Of a stretch of DNA of 64,000 nt, positions 43,701 to 58,700 are shown one piece after another. Made by a program: the position numbers and the translations under genes. This DNA comes from Helopsaltes ochotensis. Taxonomy: Eukaryota > Chordata > Aves > Passeriformes > Locustellidae. The stretch is taken from contig VXBM01001341.1 of assembly GCA_013400155.1 (NCBI GenBank), positions 62,001-126,000 on the forward strand, written 5' to 3'. How positions within the stretch are numbered: the stretch's first letter is position 1; the number at the start of each line of letters is the position of its first letter. A model generated the notes under the pieces. The model worked only from the letters and a program-made list of their open reading frames with translations, had not been told where the DNA came from and did no database searches.

Positions 43701-46700
43701 TAATTTTTGATGATGTGTGAGCATAGGAGTAGCCCATTAGTTAACATGAATCATTCAGTGGCTAACCTTTGTTGACCCAGCAAATGGCATTGGCAAAATC
43801 TCCCAGTAAAATGGACTTTGTTCTTTAACTTGCAGCCTAACAAAAGATGTGACTCTTGTCCACCATATCTTTCCTTCGGCTCTTTCATTTTGGCACTAAA
43901 GAGATTGTCTTAAGCTAATGTTATGGTTGACTTCAGGTTTTAGGCACACGGTGATAACAGACCTTACAAAATTACACTGCAGGCTCTCTGGCCTTAGAAA
44001 TAATTCTTGGGGAGTGATGAAAAACTGAGTAAATAAGGTTGGGGCAGGTAGGGATTACCTACTGTCAATTTGCTGGGTTTATATAAATTTGCAAACATTT
44101 CAAAATACCAACAATGATTTGCCCAGCTATGTAGCTCTGCTGTAGTTTTGCTAAAATAACAAAAAAGGTGTAGAATGAAGTACTTGTAGAGAGTAACACA
44201 CACGGCAATTTGGTGTATGTACTTACACCTGGGAATAAGTTAAACTAGCTTTTTTGCCTGCTTGTCTTGACTTAAATTCAAATGACAGGTCACACATCCA
44301 TCTAGCTGGCAGTTTTCCTAGATTCTGTGTTCTTACTCTGTCTAGAAGCTCCTGAGCAGAATGAAGTGCCTAGATCCTTGCCCTCCTTTTCTAAATAGTC
44401 TGCAAGCATTGTTCATTTAGATGCCTCTCAGTAACTGCATATGTGCTTGAGGTGTTTGAAAGAGTTTTTTTTGACACTTTTTGTATTCCTCGAATGACTG
44501 GTTAACAATCCTGTAATAGATGTGATGATAAGTAAATAGTAAATATTCAGCAATAAAAATAAGCACCCACTAAAGTAATTGATCTTAGACATTGACAGAT
44601 TAATAAATACCTGCTGATATTGTGCAATTTTTGATATAATTGCAGTTCTCATTCACTGGAGGAGTCAAATTGGTAGCATTTCCAAGGTCCCCTCCTCTGG
44701 AGGCCCTTCTTACAGTGACAAGATACTTCTCTTGGCACAAGTACAAAGCTCTTTGAAAAAAGAAGAATCTGTTTTGCACTGGTTAACAGCCCTGGCCTGA
44801 TGCAGCGGGACACAGAAGCTGTGCCAGTCACAGAGTGGTGAAGCTGTTTTCCCTCTGTATGGTGGGAGTTCTGGGACACATTGAGACAGCTAGAGCCTTA
44901 GGTCTCCCGCAGCAGGCACTTGTAGGTGTGAAGACAGTGTTAGCATAACTAAACAACCCTTCATAAGACAACGACTTAAATGTCATTTTCAGTGATTTGC
45001 AAAGGGTACCACACTTATTCTCTATATCAGTACTGTTATAATCTGTTTCTGTTAACTGACCCTGCACATATCACCGGTTAAGTGCTAGAAAAATCTATTC
45101 TTAAAGAGTTTCCAAGGTCAGCACAAGGCAGAACTTTCTGTGGCGTGCCTGTACCAGATGGCAGCATTCTCAGAAGAGCTGCTGGCTCACAGAAGCAGCT
45201 TCACCTAATTCCTTTGGCTTGATGTAAAGAGAAGGCACCAAGTGGTCAACACAGTGATAAGAGGGGGAAGTAGATGGTGTACATTGTTATAAAGGCAGTT
45301 TGGTGGCATCATTTCTGTTACACACAGCTGGGATACTGACGTTCCATAAGGGTATTTCTAGATATGCTGGTATTTGTTTGTTACAGGTGTTGTTATACAG
45401 ACATGGATTCTTAACCACTACAGAACTGTCCAGCTGGAGATAATAGACCAGGTGGTGATGTCCTATGGTGGACTACGAGGAGCAGTTGCTTTTGCTCTTG
45501 TTGCACTTCTGGATGACAAAAAAGTGAAAGATAAAAACCTGTTTGTCAGCACAACTATCATTGTTGTGTTTTTTACTGTTATATTCCAGGTAATTTAACT
45601 TCTTTAGCATGCTTCTTGCAAGGAGAAGGAGCCCCCAAAAGCATTGAATGCTTAAAGCAGTTCTCAGCTGAAGGTTGCATATTGTTTCACTGAACTAAAA
45701 GCATAATTGAATTTGTAATTTTAGTAACAAAGATCCTATTTTATGTTTTCATATGGGACCACATGGGGCAAAACATAATTTCCTCTGTGCTAAAAATTCT
45801 TCAGTCTTAGCTGCTTGGTATTAATAGTGCCAAGTTAATATCTGATTAAACATCCTTCACCTCATGTGAATAACTATAGGGAACAGTGCTTTTAATGGGC
45901 AGATACAGTCAGTAAGCTGATCTATCTGAGCCTCAGTCTTTGTTTTAAAATACAGCAACAAGCAGTGGGACAAGAAAGTAACTTCCAAACAAAACAGCAC
46001 TTTCTGGATGAAAACCCAGTAATTTAAATGAAAATATGTCAATAGATAGCAGCTTCCAATATTTTCTGAAGTGTATTACAGAAACTTGTGTTGTGTTCAC
46101 AAACTCCTGATTTGTGGAGAAAATACCACATTCAGTGGCATAGGAAACACTTCTACTCTTCCACTATAATATTTTTCCTATAGATGATATATTGTTCCAC
46201 TGTTGTCTTTTCAAACCTTTGTAATAGCAGCTGAGGGTACTGCATTATTTTATCTTCTAGAAGGAATAGAAATCAACTGGGAAAGTATAAGAACCACCAA
46301 AGAACACACAAATGTGCTTTGTGGACTTCCAAGTATTTATTGTCATGTTTCAATCCTTAGGGCCTGACTATCAAACCTTTGGTACAGTGGTTGAAAGTGA
46401 AGAAAACTGAACACAGAGAACCAAAACTGAATGAGAAACTTCATGGCAGAGTAAGATATTTTAAAAAACCCTCATGGTATCTTTTGGATTTTTACAGAGC
46501 ACCTTAAGAGAAAACAAAATTGTTAGTGAAAATGTCTTTTTTCGTAAGAGAGTGGGCTATCAAATTTCAAGAGCAAAATTCTTCAAACATTTCAAAAGTT
46601 ACTTTTAGGTTGATGTTTCTCTTTGGTTTGAGTCCTGTGAGAGGCTGTTCATATGAAAGTTCTGGTCTTTCACTTGAGAATTCAATGCGGCTGGGAGTAC

Positions 46701-49700
46701 TGGGCCAACAGCACAGATGGAATATGCCTCTTTCTCTTCATCTTAAAGAGGAGAATGATTGATGATTGCTAGGGCAAAGCATGTCCAAATAAATTTATTT
46801 TTCCATCTCAAAACCTGTTAATTTTTGGAAAAGGTATGAAAGCAAGCTTTGTAGTTTACCTATTACATAGAAAGATAGTCTGCTGTCCAGTACAGAATAA
46901 TTATATACTGAAAGTCCAGATTAATGACAACAATTTTAATTCATTGTGAATGTTGTATGTCCCTGGATTTCTTTACTCTTTTAGAATATTTTGAAACACA
47001 AACTCTTCCAATTCACTTTCACACCATATTATAAAGTTTTCATTCAGTAAAAGAAAACATAACCTTTTAATATAAATATAGGCTAAAGGGTAGAAGACTA
47101 TAAGACATCACAGAATCATCAAAGTTAGAAGAGATCTTCCTGTCCAACCGTCAACACATCACCACCATAACCACCGCTAAATCATTTCCCCAGGTGCCAC
47201 ATCCAGACAGCTCTTGAACACTTCCAGAGACAGTGACTCCACCACCTCCCTGGGCAACTTATTCCAGTACTTATCTCTCTTTCAGTGAAAACTTTTTTTC
47301 TGAAATCTAATTCTGAACTTCCCCTGGCACAACTGAGGGCCATTTCCTCTTGTCCCTTCACCTGAGACATGGCAGAAGAAGCCAATCCCCACTTCACTTC
47401 ACCCTCCTTTCAGGCAGTTGTAGAGAGTGATAAAGTCTCCCCTGAGCCTCCTTTTCTTCAGGCTTAACAACCTCAGCTCCCCCAGCTACGCCTCACAGGA
47501 TTTGTGCTCCAGACTCTTCCCCAGCTTTGTTGCCCTTCTCTGGACACGCTCCAGCACCTCAATGTCCTTTCTGAAGTGAGAGGCCCAGAACCAGACACAG
47601 GACTTGAGATACAGCCTCACTGGTAACAAATATCAGCTGTGGTGTTCCTAACATAGCACCTGTGTATTCTGCAGTAATCATTCCAATGTTCAGAGTGAAA
47701 TGTTAATAACCATACACAGAAAAAGGCTAAATTGTACCTGCAGCTGCCTTGGTTTGAATCAAGAGTTATAAGTCTCCAGATTTCTATCAGCCATCTAATA
47801 TACTCAGTATGAAATTTTTGCCCTAGATATTAAAAGAATGGTGCCTACTTCTACTCTGAGGGGAGTATGAACTCCTGAAACATCTAAAAAGAATCACTGG
47901 GGAAATGGTTCAACTGAAATAATCACCTACACTAATAGTGGCAGATGTACTTCATATGGCAGAAATGGAGATGGTAAAATGAGTCCATAAAAGTTTTAAA
48001 ACTGAAGGTTAAAATGGGAGTTTAAGTACCTTCTCATAGGGACCCTTGTAATTCAAGAATACTTAGTGGATTTATAAAGAAGTAGTTGGAAAGTTTGGGA
48101 CCTTTGAAGAAAAGCTTATAGTACTTAGTACTTCTGTAAATGGGAAAATTTTTTTAACAGCCTTAAAATTATTCTACATAGTTACCTGGTCTAACTTGAA
48201 ATGAATTGAGCTATTTTCTAATTAAGACATTTTTATTTCTGTAAAGATATTAATTCCCCTCTCACTTTCCTAGGCCTTTGATCACATTCTTTCTGCTATA
48301 GAAGACATTTCTGGACAAATAGGGCATCATTATCTGAGAGACAAGTAAGTAGTAACCAATTTAGAATCTTGAAATGCTGCTAGGAAATATTATCTGCACA
48401 TTATAACTTTTTAAGCCTGTGAGCCTGGGAAAGCAAGGATGCTAAATGTAGTTAAAGAGGTTACATACTGAAAATACTGGAAATACAGCAAATGTCAAAA
48501 CAGTGTATTTTTGTCCTCTTATAACTAGAATCTTTCCTTTCTCTTCCACAATTCAGTATATGTGTTTGCAGGTGCCTCAATTCACATATGGGGTCATTCT
48601 TTCAAGATCAGAAAATTGACTATTTGCAGAAGTTTTCACCTAGAATGTTAATGTTGACTTTTCTTTGTAATACTACATTTCATGAACACTGTTTATGTGT
48701 GGAGGCACTGAAAATCTTCAGCTACAACTATGCTAGCTGTTTATCCTATCTCTACAAGGATGTGTTCAACACCTCTTAAAGTTATGGCAGAGGGTGCTCT
48801 GAAATTGTTCCAACAGTTTCAGCCTATTAGTCTGAACCCAATAATGAACCATCCCCTCTGAGTAGTTGATACGTCTTGAGAGAAGCAGAATTACTCAGCT
48901 GAAAGATACACCATTTCCTTTAAAGTACACGTGAATAGTTACCCTTGTGATGGACACACTTCCATACCTAGATGAATAAATGTGGAAAAAAGGACATTAA
49001 ATCTGGACAATTAAATCATCCTTAAGAGTGTTATTTCAAGTTATTTCAATGTCAATGTTATTTCCATTCTCTCCTGGAGTCAGGTAATTTCATAGGTGCA
49101 AACAGTCACAGTTTTGACCTGCTAACCTCTTGCTGACTCAACATGCCAATTCCAATCCAAAAGCCATATGGTTGTGTTAGCTTTCTGCAGAGCACAACCC
49201 TAATGCTTTCTGAGAGCTGAGTCTGTTAGTTTAGGTTTAGCATTATCATGCAAAACAATACAATTCCTAGGCTGAAGCTAACTTGTTCTGGAACTCAAGC
49301 AGAATTGCTCATCTGCATCCAGTTATAGAGACAATCTCCTTCTTTTCCTTTTGCTCTCCATTCATTTATGCAGTGAAGAATTTTCCTGAGGTGCTCCACT
49401 CAGAACATCTTCTTTCTTTTAATCTAAGTTTGTGGTTTACTTTTTGGGAATAAATTGAAGTAGGCTATATATAATATAGGGAAATACATCTCTAGTTTTG
49501 ACATATTGCCTCAAAGATAGAGCTATATTTTTAAAGTGGCAGGTTGGCATTGGCTTCTTGCATGTCAGAAAGTAATCCCCTTGAGTAAGAACAGAAAGAA
49601 TAGCTTAATGTAGATTCATGGTTGAGTATGTGGTTTGATGACTAGTGTATTTTGAATGAGACCATCTTAAGCCTGCCTTTTGGACTCTATGTACATGAAA

Positions 49701-52700
49701 GTGAAACTGCTGCTTCCATAAAGAAATGGCAACCCCTAGCATCCTCATTCATGAGTTCAGGTGTGGCAGCCTGAACTAGGGCCTGCTGGTCAGATGTTCT
49801 GGCCAGAGAAGAGGAAGAGTTATCAATTACGTGAATAATATTTAACACAAAAAGGTTTAAGCAATCTGAATCAAAATCTGTAAACTCAAAATGGCCATTG
49901 GTGAGATGGGTAGAGTCATTCTGAGCAATAGTCTCCAAAACTGCCTCATGCCCTTTAGATGAAGTGTTGAGGAAGTTAGTTGGCTCTCCTACAATACACC
50001 GGGGGAAAGGCAGATAACTTTTCCAACAAGGTAAGTAAATTAAACATAAGTAGAAGTGGAAAAATAAGCATGATCTCCCAAAGTATGAAATGTGTTACTG
50101 ACTCTGAAATGGGATGTAATCATAGCACTCTTGTAGTAGTGTTGGGTAAATGAACTGATTAAATGCTTTGTGACAGCTGCATAAGTCTGTAGCAGGCTTT
50201 TCCTTGACTTCCTTTACATGCCAATTGAAAAGCTTCAAGACACAAATCCCTCACATTCCACTGTTCACCCTTTTTTTTCAAAGTGTTTAGCTCCAAAAAT
50301 ATCATTATGCTAAATTAAAATTGCTTTGAAACTGAAATTGCTTGTTGCCATTAACACAGTCTGTTTAAATTATCAGGTGGTCCAATTTTGACAGGAAATT
50401 CCTCAGGAAAATACTGATGAGAAGGTCTGCTCAAAAATCAAGAGACCAAATCCTTAATGTTTTCCATGAGCTCAACTTGAAGGATGCAATTAGCTATGTG
50501 GCTGAGGTACTTATGTGTTGCTCTGATTTTGCAGCCTTTCTGATGTTGTTCACACTTTCTAATGTGGAGTCAGAGTTCTCGATGCTTTCGTAGTTCTTAG
50601 TTCTTTCTCACATGAATGTTATCAATAGATAGTGATGTTTTGAGAAGCAGTTGAAAATATTGACATTTCTTCCTTGGGGAAGGGACAATTGATGGACTGT
50701 TGGTTTAACCAGTGGAATTGGAGAGGTGGCGACACTCTCTGCCAATCCTTAGTCTAGATGTAAAAACTATATAATAGAGTCAGAATAAAGGTCAAGCCCT
50801 TCTTTCCTCTTTCATGCTTCAGTGAGTGTCTGTGTCATTCTTGCTGTACTCAACACTGACACTTATGAACACTTGTTGACACATTATAGCATCATTTGGA
50901 ATTTGATTTTTTAAAATTTATACTATAACCTAAAGTTGATATGTTGCAGGAGATGCCTAAAGGAGAACTATTTCCATCTCTGCTCTGCTTTTTTTTTTTT
51001 GTTTGTTTTTTGTTTTTTGTTTTTTGTTTTTTGTTTTTTGTTTTTTGTTTTTTGTTTTGTTTAAATGTGTTTTGAGTGTTGGTATTGCTGGTTTGAGAAG
51101 CTGTAATTCTAAGTATTGTGCCTGATCACCAAATACTAGTAAATTGTACTTACTTCAGTATACATTTCTGTTGCATTTTACTGAATATCTTTGTTCCTAT
51201 ATTCATTACATGAAAAGAATACTGTAATTCTGGAGGGGTGTTGTCTTTCTAAAGGTGTCAACAGAGTCTGGTTCCTACAGGAGAGTGGTTCTATGTGATG
51301 ACAAATCTGATTTGAAGAAGGTCACTTCCAAATGATGAAATGATGTGCATATGTGGCCAAAGTATGGGATTGCTAATTTCAATCTGCCAGATCATTGTAA
51401 CATGCACAAAAAATAATTTAAAAAAAAAAACAAAAAGAGGAGAAAAAAAAAAAAGAGGGTAACTTCAGTTCAATGGAATCATAACCCCCACAATTCAATA
51501 ATTAGGTTTAAATATACTACAAATATCAATTGCAATCAAATAATTGTGAAGTTAGGGAAACTTAAGACTTGCTAGAGAAGAAATTTTTAAAGGGGATTTG
51601 GAGAAGGTTTTTGACCTTCAGCAGGAGAACTGCAACAATGTTGCCCGATTGTGTAAGAATTCCTAATCTTCTTCAGTATGAAACTAATCACCTTAGTTCA
51701 AACAGCCACGAATGTGAGTATTGATACAAGATAGTTTTAAATGAAATATTTTTAAAAGTGGTCTTTAGAATTATGATCTATCCATGCCCATAATCTCCAA
51801 TTGAATTAATTTTCACAGTTAGGTGATATATCAGTTATTTCTTTAATTTAAATAAAAACTATTAGTATGATACTAGTATTACTGCTGCTGCTAAGCTTTT
51901 TTTTTTTTTAATGACTTACAGCCAGACAATTTATTTATTCCAACAAAACATACAATTTTGGAGATTGAATTCAGAAAACAAGACGAAATTCAGTAATTAT
52001 ATTAGTCTGAAAGATGGAGAATAGTTTGCAAGACAAGCAAATTCTTCCTTTTGAGATATTGTAAATTATCCATTTGGTTTTTAGACCATCTGAGCTCAAG
52101 AACTAATTTTCTTTCTTGTGATACTTTCTGGGTCATACCTCAGAGGAAGAAAGTTGGATAATGACTTTGAGTAGATGACCATGAAACTCATGTTCAGATT
52201 CATTGATGAATCTGTTCAGTAGATTCATTACAGTTTTTCTTCTCTTTAGCAGATGCAAAGGGCTTTATAGATCACTAACACATGCAGATTTAGGATCAAA
52301 ATTTTTACCCAATAATGTCTTTGATCCCAGATAGTAAAGACAGATTACTAAAAGTTAGATTAATTATTTTTTAGGAGACAAAACACAAGGGAACTGCCTT
52401 TTGTTACCTTATTCAAATGCTATTTCTGTATGTTGGTTCTTGCAGATAAATTCTATTGGGCAAATGTCCACTGATCTGATTATAATAGAAAAAGAAATTA
52501 AAAGTTCTACAAGTTCTACAGAAGTTTTGCAACATATTTTCTTCCAGCAGAAATTAATTACGAGTTGTGAATCCTAAAGCCATTTCACCTTTCTCACTTT
52601 ATTTTTTGCTTCAATGATACACTGCTTTAACAACTTTTTCTTCACTTTTCAAATATGTCTTTGAACTAAATTATCTATGAATTACAAGCTGACATTGAAA

Positions 52701-55700
52701 TTGAAGCCACTTCTTCCAAGACAAGTAAAGACCTGCCTCCCCCAGCTACTCACTCTATTCTTACTTGCAAAACTGAGGAGTTTAAAAATTTAAAAATTAT
52801 TTTATATCTTTTTCTTTGTTGAACTCTGCTGCTGTGCTGCATCTATATGATAAGTAAGAGTTCAGAGAGTTCAGTCTCAATCTAAGTAAATTCCTTACAG
52901 TTGAGAGAGGAGAACCTAAGCCAAGAAAAATGAAAATAATCTAGAGCAACTGAAGGGAAATGACTTAAAATGCTCATGGTTCATAACTTGTTCTGGCTAA
53001 AATTCTTTTGCTGACAATATGGTATGATGTATGCATGAAACATTGAACTTGATTTGAAAAGAAAGTCAGATTCACTTAAGAAAATGTATGGGACGATGTT
53101 CTCCCAGAATTCTATTTTATTAACCTCAAGTTTTTTGCCTGCAGAGGCCAGAGTGTATTTCTTCATGTCATCGGTAACCTACATACTGTGATATGTATGT
53201 GGGCTATCACAGCAAAAGGAAATATTTATTTGGTTTTCTCCATGTATATGAAAATGTAAAGGGAACATAGTAAAGTTAAAATTGGAAAAATGTAGATAAT
53301 CTCTGTTCTGCAATGGAAATGATTTTTCTTTATTATTACTGTTTAAAATCTAGAGACCTGCTATGTTATTTCTCTGCTGTGATTCAAAACCACAGAGGGT
53401 TTCAGCCTCTGTAACCATAATGTCATTCAGCAGATACCTTTTAGCTAAGCAAGAGATTACTTAAGGTGTGGGGAAAGGTATGAAGACATAAAAGTGTGCT
53501 TTTCCAGCAGTTCACGTCTGTGACACTAGTATTAAAACAGAAAAAAAAAATCTCATGTCTTCAGTATCTCATCTTGTCATGCCATTACCTCCTTCCAATA
53601 GTCTTGTAGATTTCTATCACCACGTTATATTTGCTGCTTCCAGTCTGGTAGAGAACAGAAAACTTAGTGTTGTGTCTTTGAAAATGCTACTGATACTGTG
53701 GTGGTGTTAATACATGAACATCTGTACGTATATCCCTATGCTCTTGGCTTGCAACATTGTACAAAGTAAAACTGCATATCTATTGAAGCACAGGAAATCA
53801 TTCACCTCTTCAAAATCAATTTCTAAGAGTGGAATAGATTTTCTCATTGCTTTGTTTGTTGGGATAACATTGCTCAAATTATGCTCAAAGAAACCATAAA
53901 ACCAAAAAATGGTTTTTATTTTTTACCTAGATAAAACCCCTCCCATGCTTCTTGTGCCATTTGTCTAAATACAGTCTCACAAATTATCTGTATTCTCATA
54001 AAAATTTTGTCCCAGGTTTTTACAGCTGTAATATGTGTTATTTCTTTCCATAACCAGGGAGAACGTAGAGGTTCACTGGCATTTATACGTTCTCCAAGTA
54101 CAGACAACATGGTAAATGTGGATTTCAGCGCTCCACTCCCAAGCACTGTGGAAAGTTCTGTCTCTTATTTATTGTAAGTAATGTGGACTGAGAAGGTGGT
54201 ATATGAAAGGAAATTGAAACATTGCAAAAAAACTGAAAAATGCAAATTACAGGGGTTTTGGTTACAACTTTTTTGAACTTAAATTAAAATTTTCTCCTAC
54301 AGAAAATAGGTATATATGGATTTATGATGTTGTATTTTACACATAGTTTTTTACAGTAAAGATGAAGCAGACATCCACATTAGAGTTGTTTCATTTGCCT
54401 TTGGTTCAGCAACTGCTATATACAGGGCTAGATGTTATTTCTGTGCTTGTTGCAGAAAAAGTAAGGAGAGGCGAGGAAAAAAATTGCCCCTTCCTTAATT
54501 TTTTGATGAGTCTGTCACTGAACTGGCCATGTGTCATGTAAACTGTGAAATTAATGCTACATCCCCCTGAAAGACAGAAACTAGATCTTTTCACATTTCC
54601 CATGAGGCATTTATTCACTCATTGTCATTTAGTCAGTTCTTACTCTTCCTTTTTATTTTTTTTAAACTTCATCTTGTTTTCTCCTTTTCATTCCTTGTCT
54701 TCCGTTTTTTTCTTCCTCCTTAGTAATCACTGATTTTAAAAACTGCTGTTTGGGTTTTTCTTCAGGAGAGAAAAATCTGGACCGGTTTGCCTTGACATGC
54801 AAGCTTTAGAGCAGAGGAGGAAAAGTATCCGGGACACAGAAGATACCCTTGCTCATCACACCCTACAACAGTACCTGTATAAACCCAGGCAGGAGGTGAG
54901 AGCAAGAGGACTGTTTTGCAATCTAAAACTAAGAGGAAATAGGAACCAAAACTTGCAAGTGAAACTCAAAAGGAGAGAATCCACTGCAAATTCCACACCC
55001 TTGAGGAAGATAGGCTTTTTGTGTGATTTCTCATTTAAGAACATGGCTTTTTAAAAGAACTAGTGCCTTTGAAATCTCTGGGACCAGTGGAATGCACAAC
55101 TGTGTCCAGCAAAGGTTCTGATCAGGACTAAACGAAGTATATCAACTGAAGTGATTCAGACACTTATAGGGAGATGCTTACTTTGAATGACAGTCCTCTC
55201 TTACACACTTAAAATTCCTAGACTTGTTTCATGAAGAAAGAAGAAAAATGAGTGTTTCATTAACTAAGACTAGTCTTTAGTTCATTATTTCTTATGGAGT
55301 TATTTACATTTTTGTGACACTGATTGAATGCATTGATTCAGGGCTTTCTTCTGTATTTCTAAGTAAATGAATATTGTCTTCCCTTCCTGGCCACAGCACA
55401 AACACCTGTACAGTCGACATGAGATCATGCACAGTGAAGATGACAAACAAGACAAGGAGATTTTCCATAGGACAATGAGGAAGCGCTTAGAATCTTTCAA
55501 GAGTACCAAACTAGGAATAAACCATTCCAAGAAGTTCAATAAAATCCACAAACGAGACCGGGGCCAAAAAAGGGTAAAAATACTTTCGCAAGGACCTAGA
55601 TGTAGCCACCTATTATACGAACTAATGGGTGGGAAGGGTAGGGAGAACTCAGAGGGGTCCTATGTCCTACACTTATCTCTGTCCTATAGAACTTCATGAA

Positions 55701-58700
55701 TTTAGAGGACCTAAGCAAGAAGAGATTAAACTAGGAGGTAACTCAAGGGGCTTCTTCTCACATTCTGCACTTCTCTATGCTTTGGGACTCTTCTTCTGGG
55801 TGAGAGATTTCTGATCACTTGAAAAACATCAGGCATTTAACCATGCTACTACACTGTGGGGAGATTTTGCAGGATAGAGGTAGCAGGATAGCTGTATAGT
55901 ATGGAGCATTCAACCAAAGTTCTGTGAAAGTAAGAGGGAACACACAGTATAAAAAGAGCCAAAGTTTCTTTTTTACCCTGTCCGTACACATTTCAAGTGT
56001 CGGTGGGAAATTAGGAGCATCCATATTGAGTCTCAAACAAAGATTACAATGGATTTCAGGATTATTCTGCTGGACTCGTCATTTCAAAGGGACATTTCAC
56101 TCCCCTTGCTATGTGATGACATTAGCATTTTTGGTTCATTTCTTGCTTTCTTTTCAGAGAAATAGCAGTGTCATACCAAATGGAAACATTCCTTCAGAAA
56201 ATCCAGTACAAGATTTTACTTTGAAGGAAAAAGGTAAAAAGACTCTTAAACAGTTTTCAGTAACTGAATTATACCAGCTATATTGCCAGTAAAGTATCAC
56301 TAAAAGATTTTTTGATATGCCATAGCAAATCTAGTAAAAAGGGACTTCTAGTCATAGTTCAGAACTTAGAGTGGTGATCTGCTTCATGTTTAAATGCAGT
56401 GATATATCAGTTAATTTAGAAATTGTTTTTTTAGGAATCTGGATGACAAACAAAATTTTAGTTGGCCTTTTTGCTCACATTTTAAAAATATCACATTTAC
56501 ATTCTGTAAATAAAACAATGTAGTGGCTCCAATATAATATATATATTCTGTTTGGATAAGGTACACAGACCTGCTAACTTTTTTTCATATGTCTACCTAA
56601 GACCCTAGCCATATAAAATTCAGTAGCTGAGATTACATTCTTATCTGAGTTAAAGTCCACTGTTTCAGAAGGGTCTGAATCAGAGTTGAGGCTAAGCAAG
56701 CGTGATGTAACTCAAGGAGGATGTGGCTTTGGAAGGAACGCATAGTCAAAGGCCAGTTCCAGCACTACTTTACCCTTCATGAATGGATCTATCACATGGG
56801 TCAGGCTTGGAAGTATAATAGCAAGCTGACTAGCCTGGGGACTATCCCTAGCAAAAGTTGATTTTGCACAAAAGCCCCAAATTCTTTCCTGTCTTAGTGA
56901 CTTTTTTTGGCATTGCTGTCAGACATGGCAAGATGTGATGGGTGCTAACATGTTTGTTATGCAACTATAAAAGAATCCGTGTCACTTCAAAACTGAAATG
57001 TGGTTAAAAGTCAGTGAACTAACTTTGATTTATGTTCTTCCCTCTGTTTATGCCTGTAACTCCTTGATCTCAAAGACAACTCAAGTATAATAGAGAGGGA
57101 TTTATCTTTCCTCAGATTTATCTTTTCTTTCTTAGCTCCAAGCAGACATATTTTTCCTTATGCATCTTCTTTGAATCATTTACTGAGTGTTATTTTTGTT
57201 TGACTGAGAGGGTCAATACAGGCTGGCTCCCCAAGTGTAATGTAGAACTACTTGGCTTGAGAAGAGCTTTCTGAATACTCAGCAGTAGGTCATTCAAAAT
57301 TGTCTTATTAAAGAACTCTGCATAGAGATGTTATCATCTACTTAAAACCAAAAAGGTTTATTTGGAAGACAGTCTTAACAAGTGATTTAGCAGCTATTGC
57401 AAAACTTAGTCTACTGCAGTAAAAGCAGCAATGACCTCATTAGGTTTGAAGCTAGTCATTATACTAATGCCAACCTGTGTCAAGTGATGAAAATCCTTGC
57501 TAAAAATGTATTTTTGATAACCATGACAACAGGAAATAGCATTTTCTATCAGAACTGATACAAATCTCTAATTAAATGGCACTTTGGTTTTTTTTCCTTC
57601 TCTTTTTTTCCCCCCTAGATTTGGAGTTTTCTGAATCAGAAGAAAATAATGATTACGAGACTTTGCATCTAGGCAAAGGAGTTGATTTCCTGGCTAATGT
57701 GACGAAACAAAATTTCACAGATACTCCTGCTGGTAAAAATATTTATTACCTACAAAGTTTTTGGGTTTTTTCCCTCAAATATAAAAAACAATTACTAGAA
57801 ATGCTGATGTTTAGCATTTAGTTAGCCTGGGGTTTTTTTGTTTGTTTGATTGAGTGATTTTATATGTTTAATCTGAAAATACATTTGCTTAATATTAATG
57901 TTAACATAAAGATTTTTGGATATCTGGAGGTATGGAGAGCATCACATTTGAAACTGACAGCAGCTGTGAACATGACTACCTAAACCAGGTTTAAAGCCAC
58001 TAATTATTTCCAGCAGCAGAAAATGTTATTTTAGAATTGCCTTACCTCACAAGCCCAGTCAATACTAGTCCTCTGGAATTGTTTTCCTGTTGCATTGGAA
58101 CTTCGTTGTGATAAATTTTGTTCTTCTTATTTCAGGCAAGATTTCTCCTTTTATATTCACAATCCTATCAGATCCCTACAGTCTTATAGAAGTTACTGAA
58201 AGGGCAGATTTGCAGCATTTCTGGAGCACTCAATGCCCTTGATTTCCAGCCTTGAAAGACTCCAAAATATCAGATTGGAAGTTTATGACTATATAGAACA
58301 TAATCCATATAATATGATTTATAGAGTTACAAAATTTAGTATTTCACTTCTGTGTTCAATTTTTTTCAGCATGCCACTGTTTACTTCATGTGTAATTGGT
58401 GCTTACAGTGAAGAAAGACACTTATGTCCGTACCCTTGTGGCAAACACTCTTAAATGCAGTTTATGCATGACACTGTTTCATGACAAATTCCATGACTGT
58501 GCTTGAGTGTCTATAAATACACCCAGAAATAAGTGGATGGCAAGATGCAAAATGTTTATGTAAAAGCTTGTCAAACTTGGTGTCTGTATGAAGAGGCTCG
58601 TACGTCTTACTTTTGACAGTTTCGTGGCTTGCCAGCTACCTCACACTCATCTACTTATGGAGTGGTGAAGTTGTTTCTTTTTTTCCCCATATCAAATTTC

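Noticed and set aside
54896..55054. Read-through of exon 12 past its donor as an alternative NHE3 C-terminus
   Set aside because: A normal GTGAGA donor is present and the next exon continues the NHE3 sequence in phase. The extension has no family resemblance and no PDZ-type end.
56234..56292. Read-through of exon 14 past its donor to a stop at 56290-56292
   Set aside because: The extension is short and unlike NHE3, and exon 15 continues the family sequence after a good acceptor.
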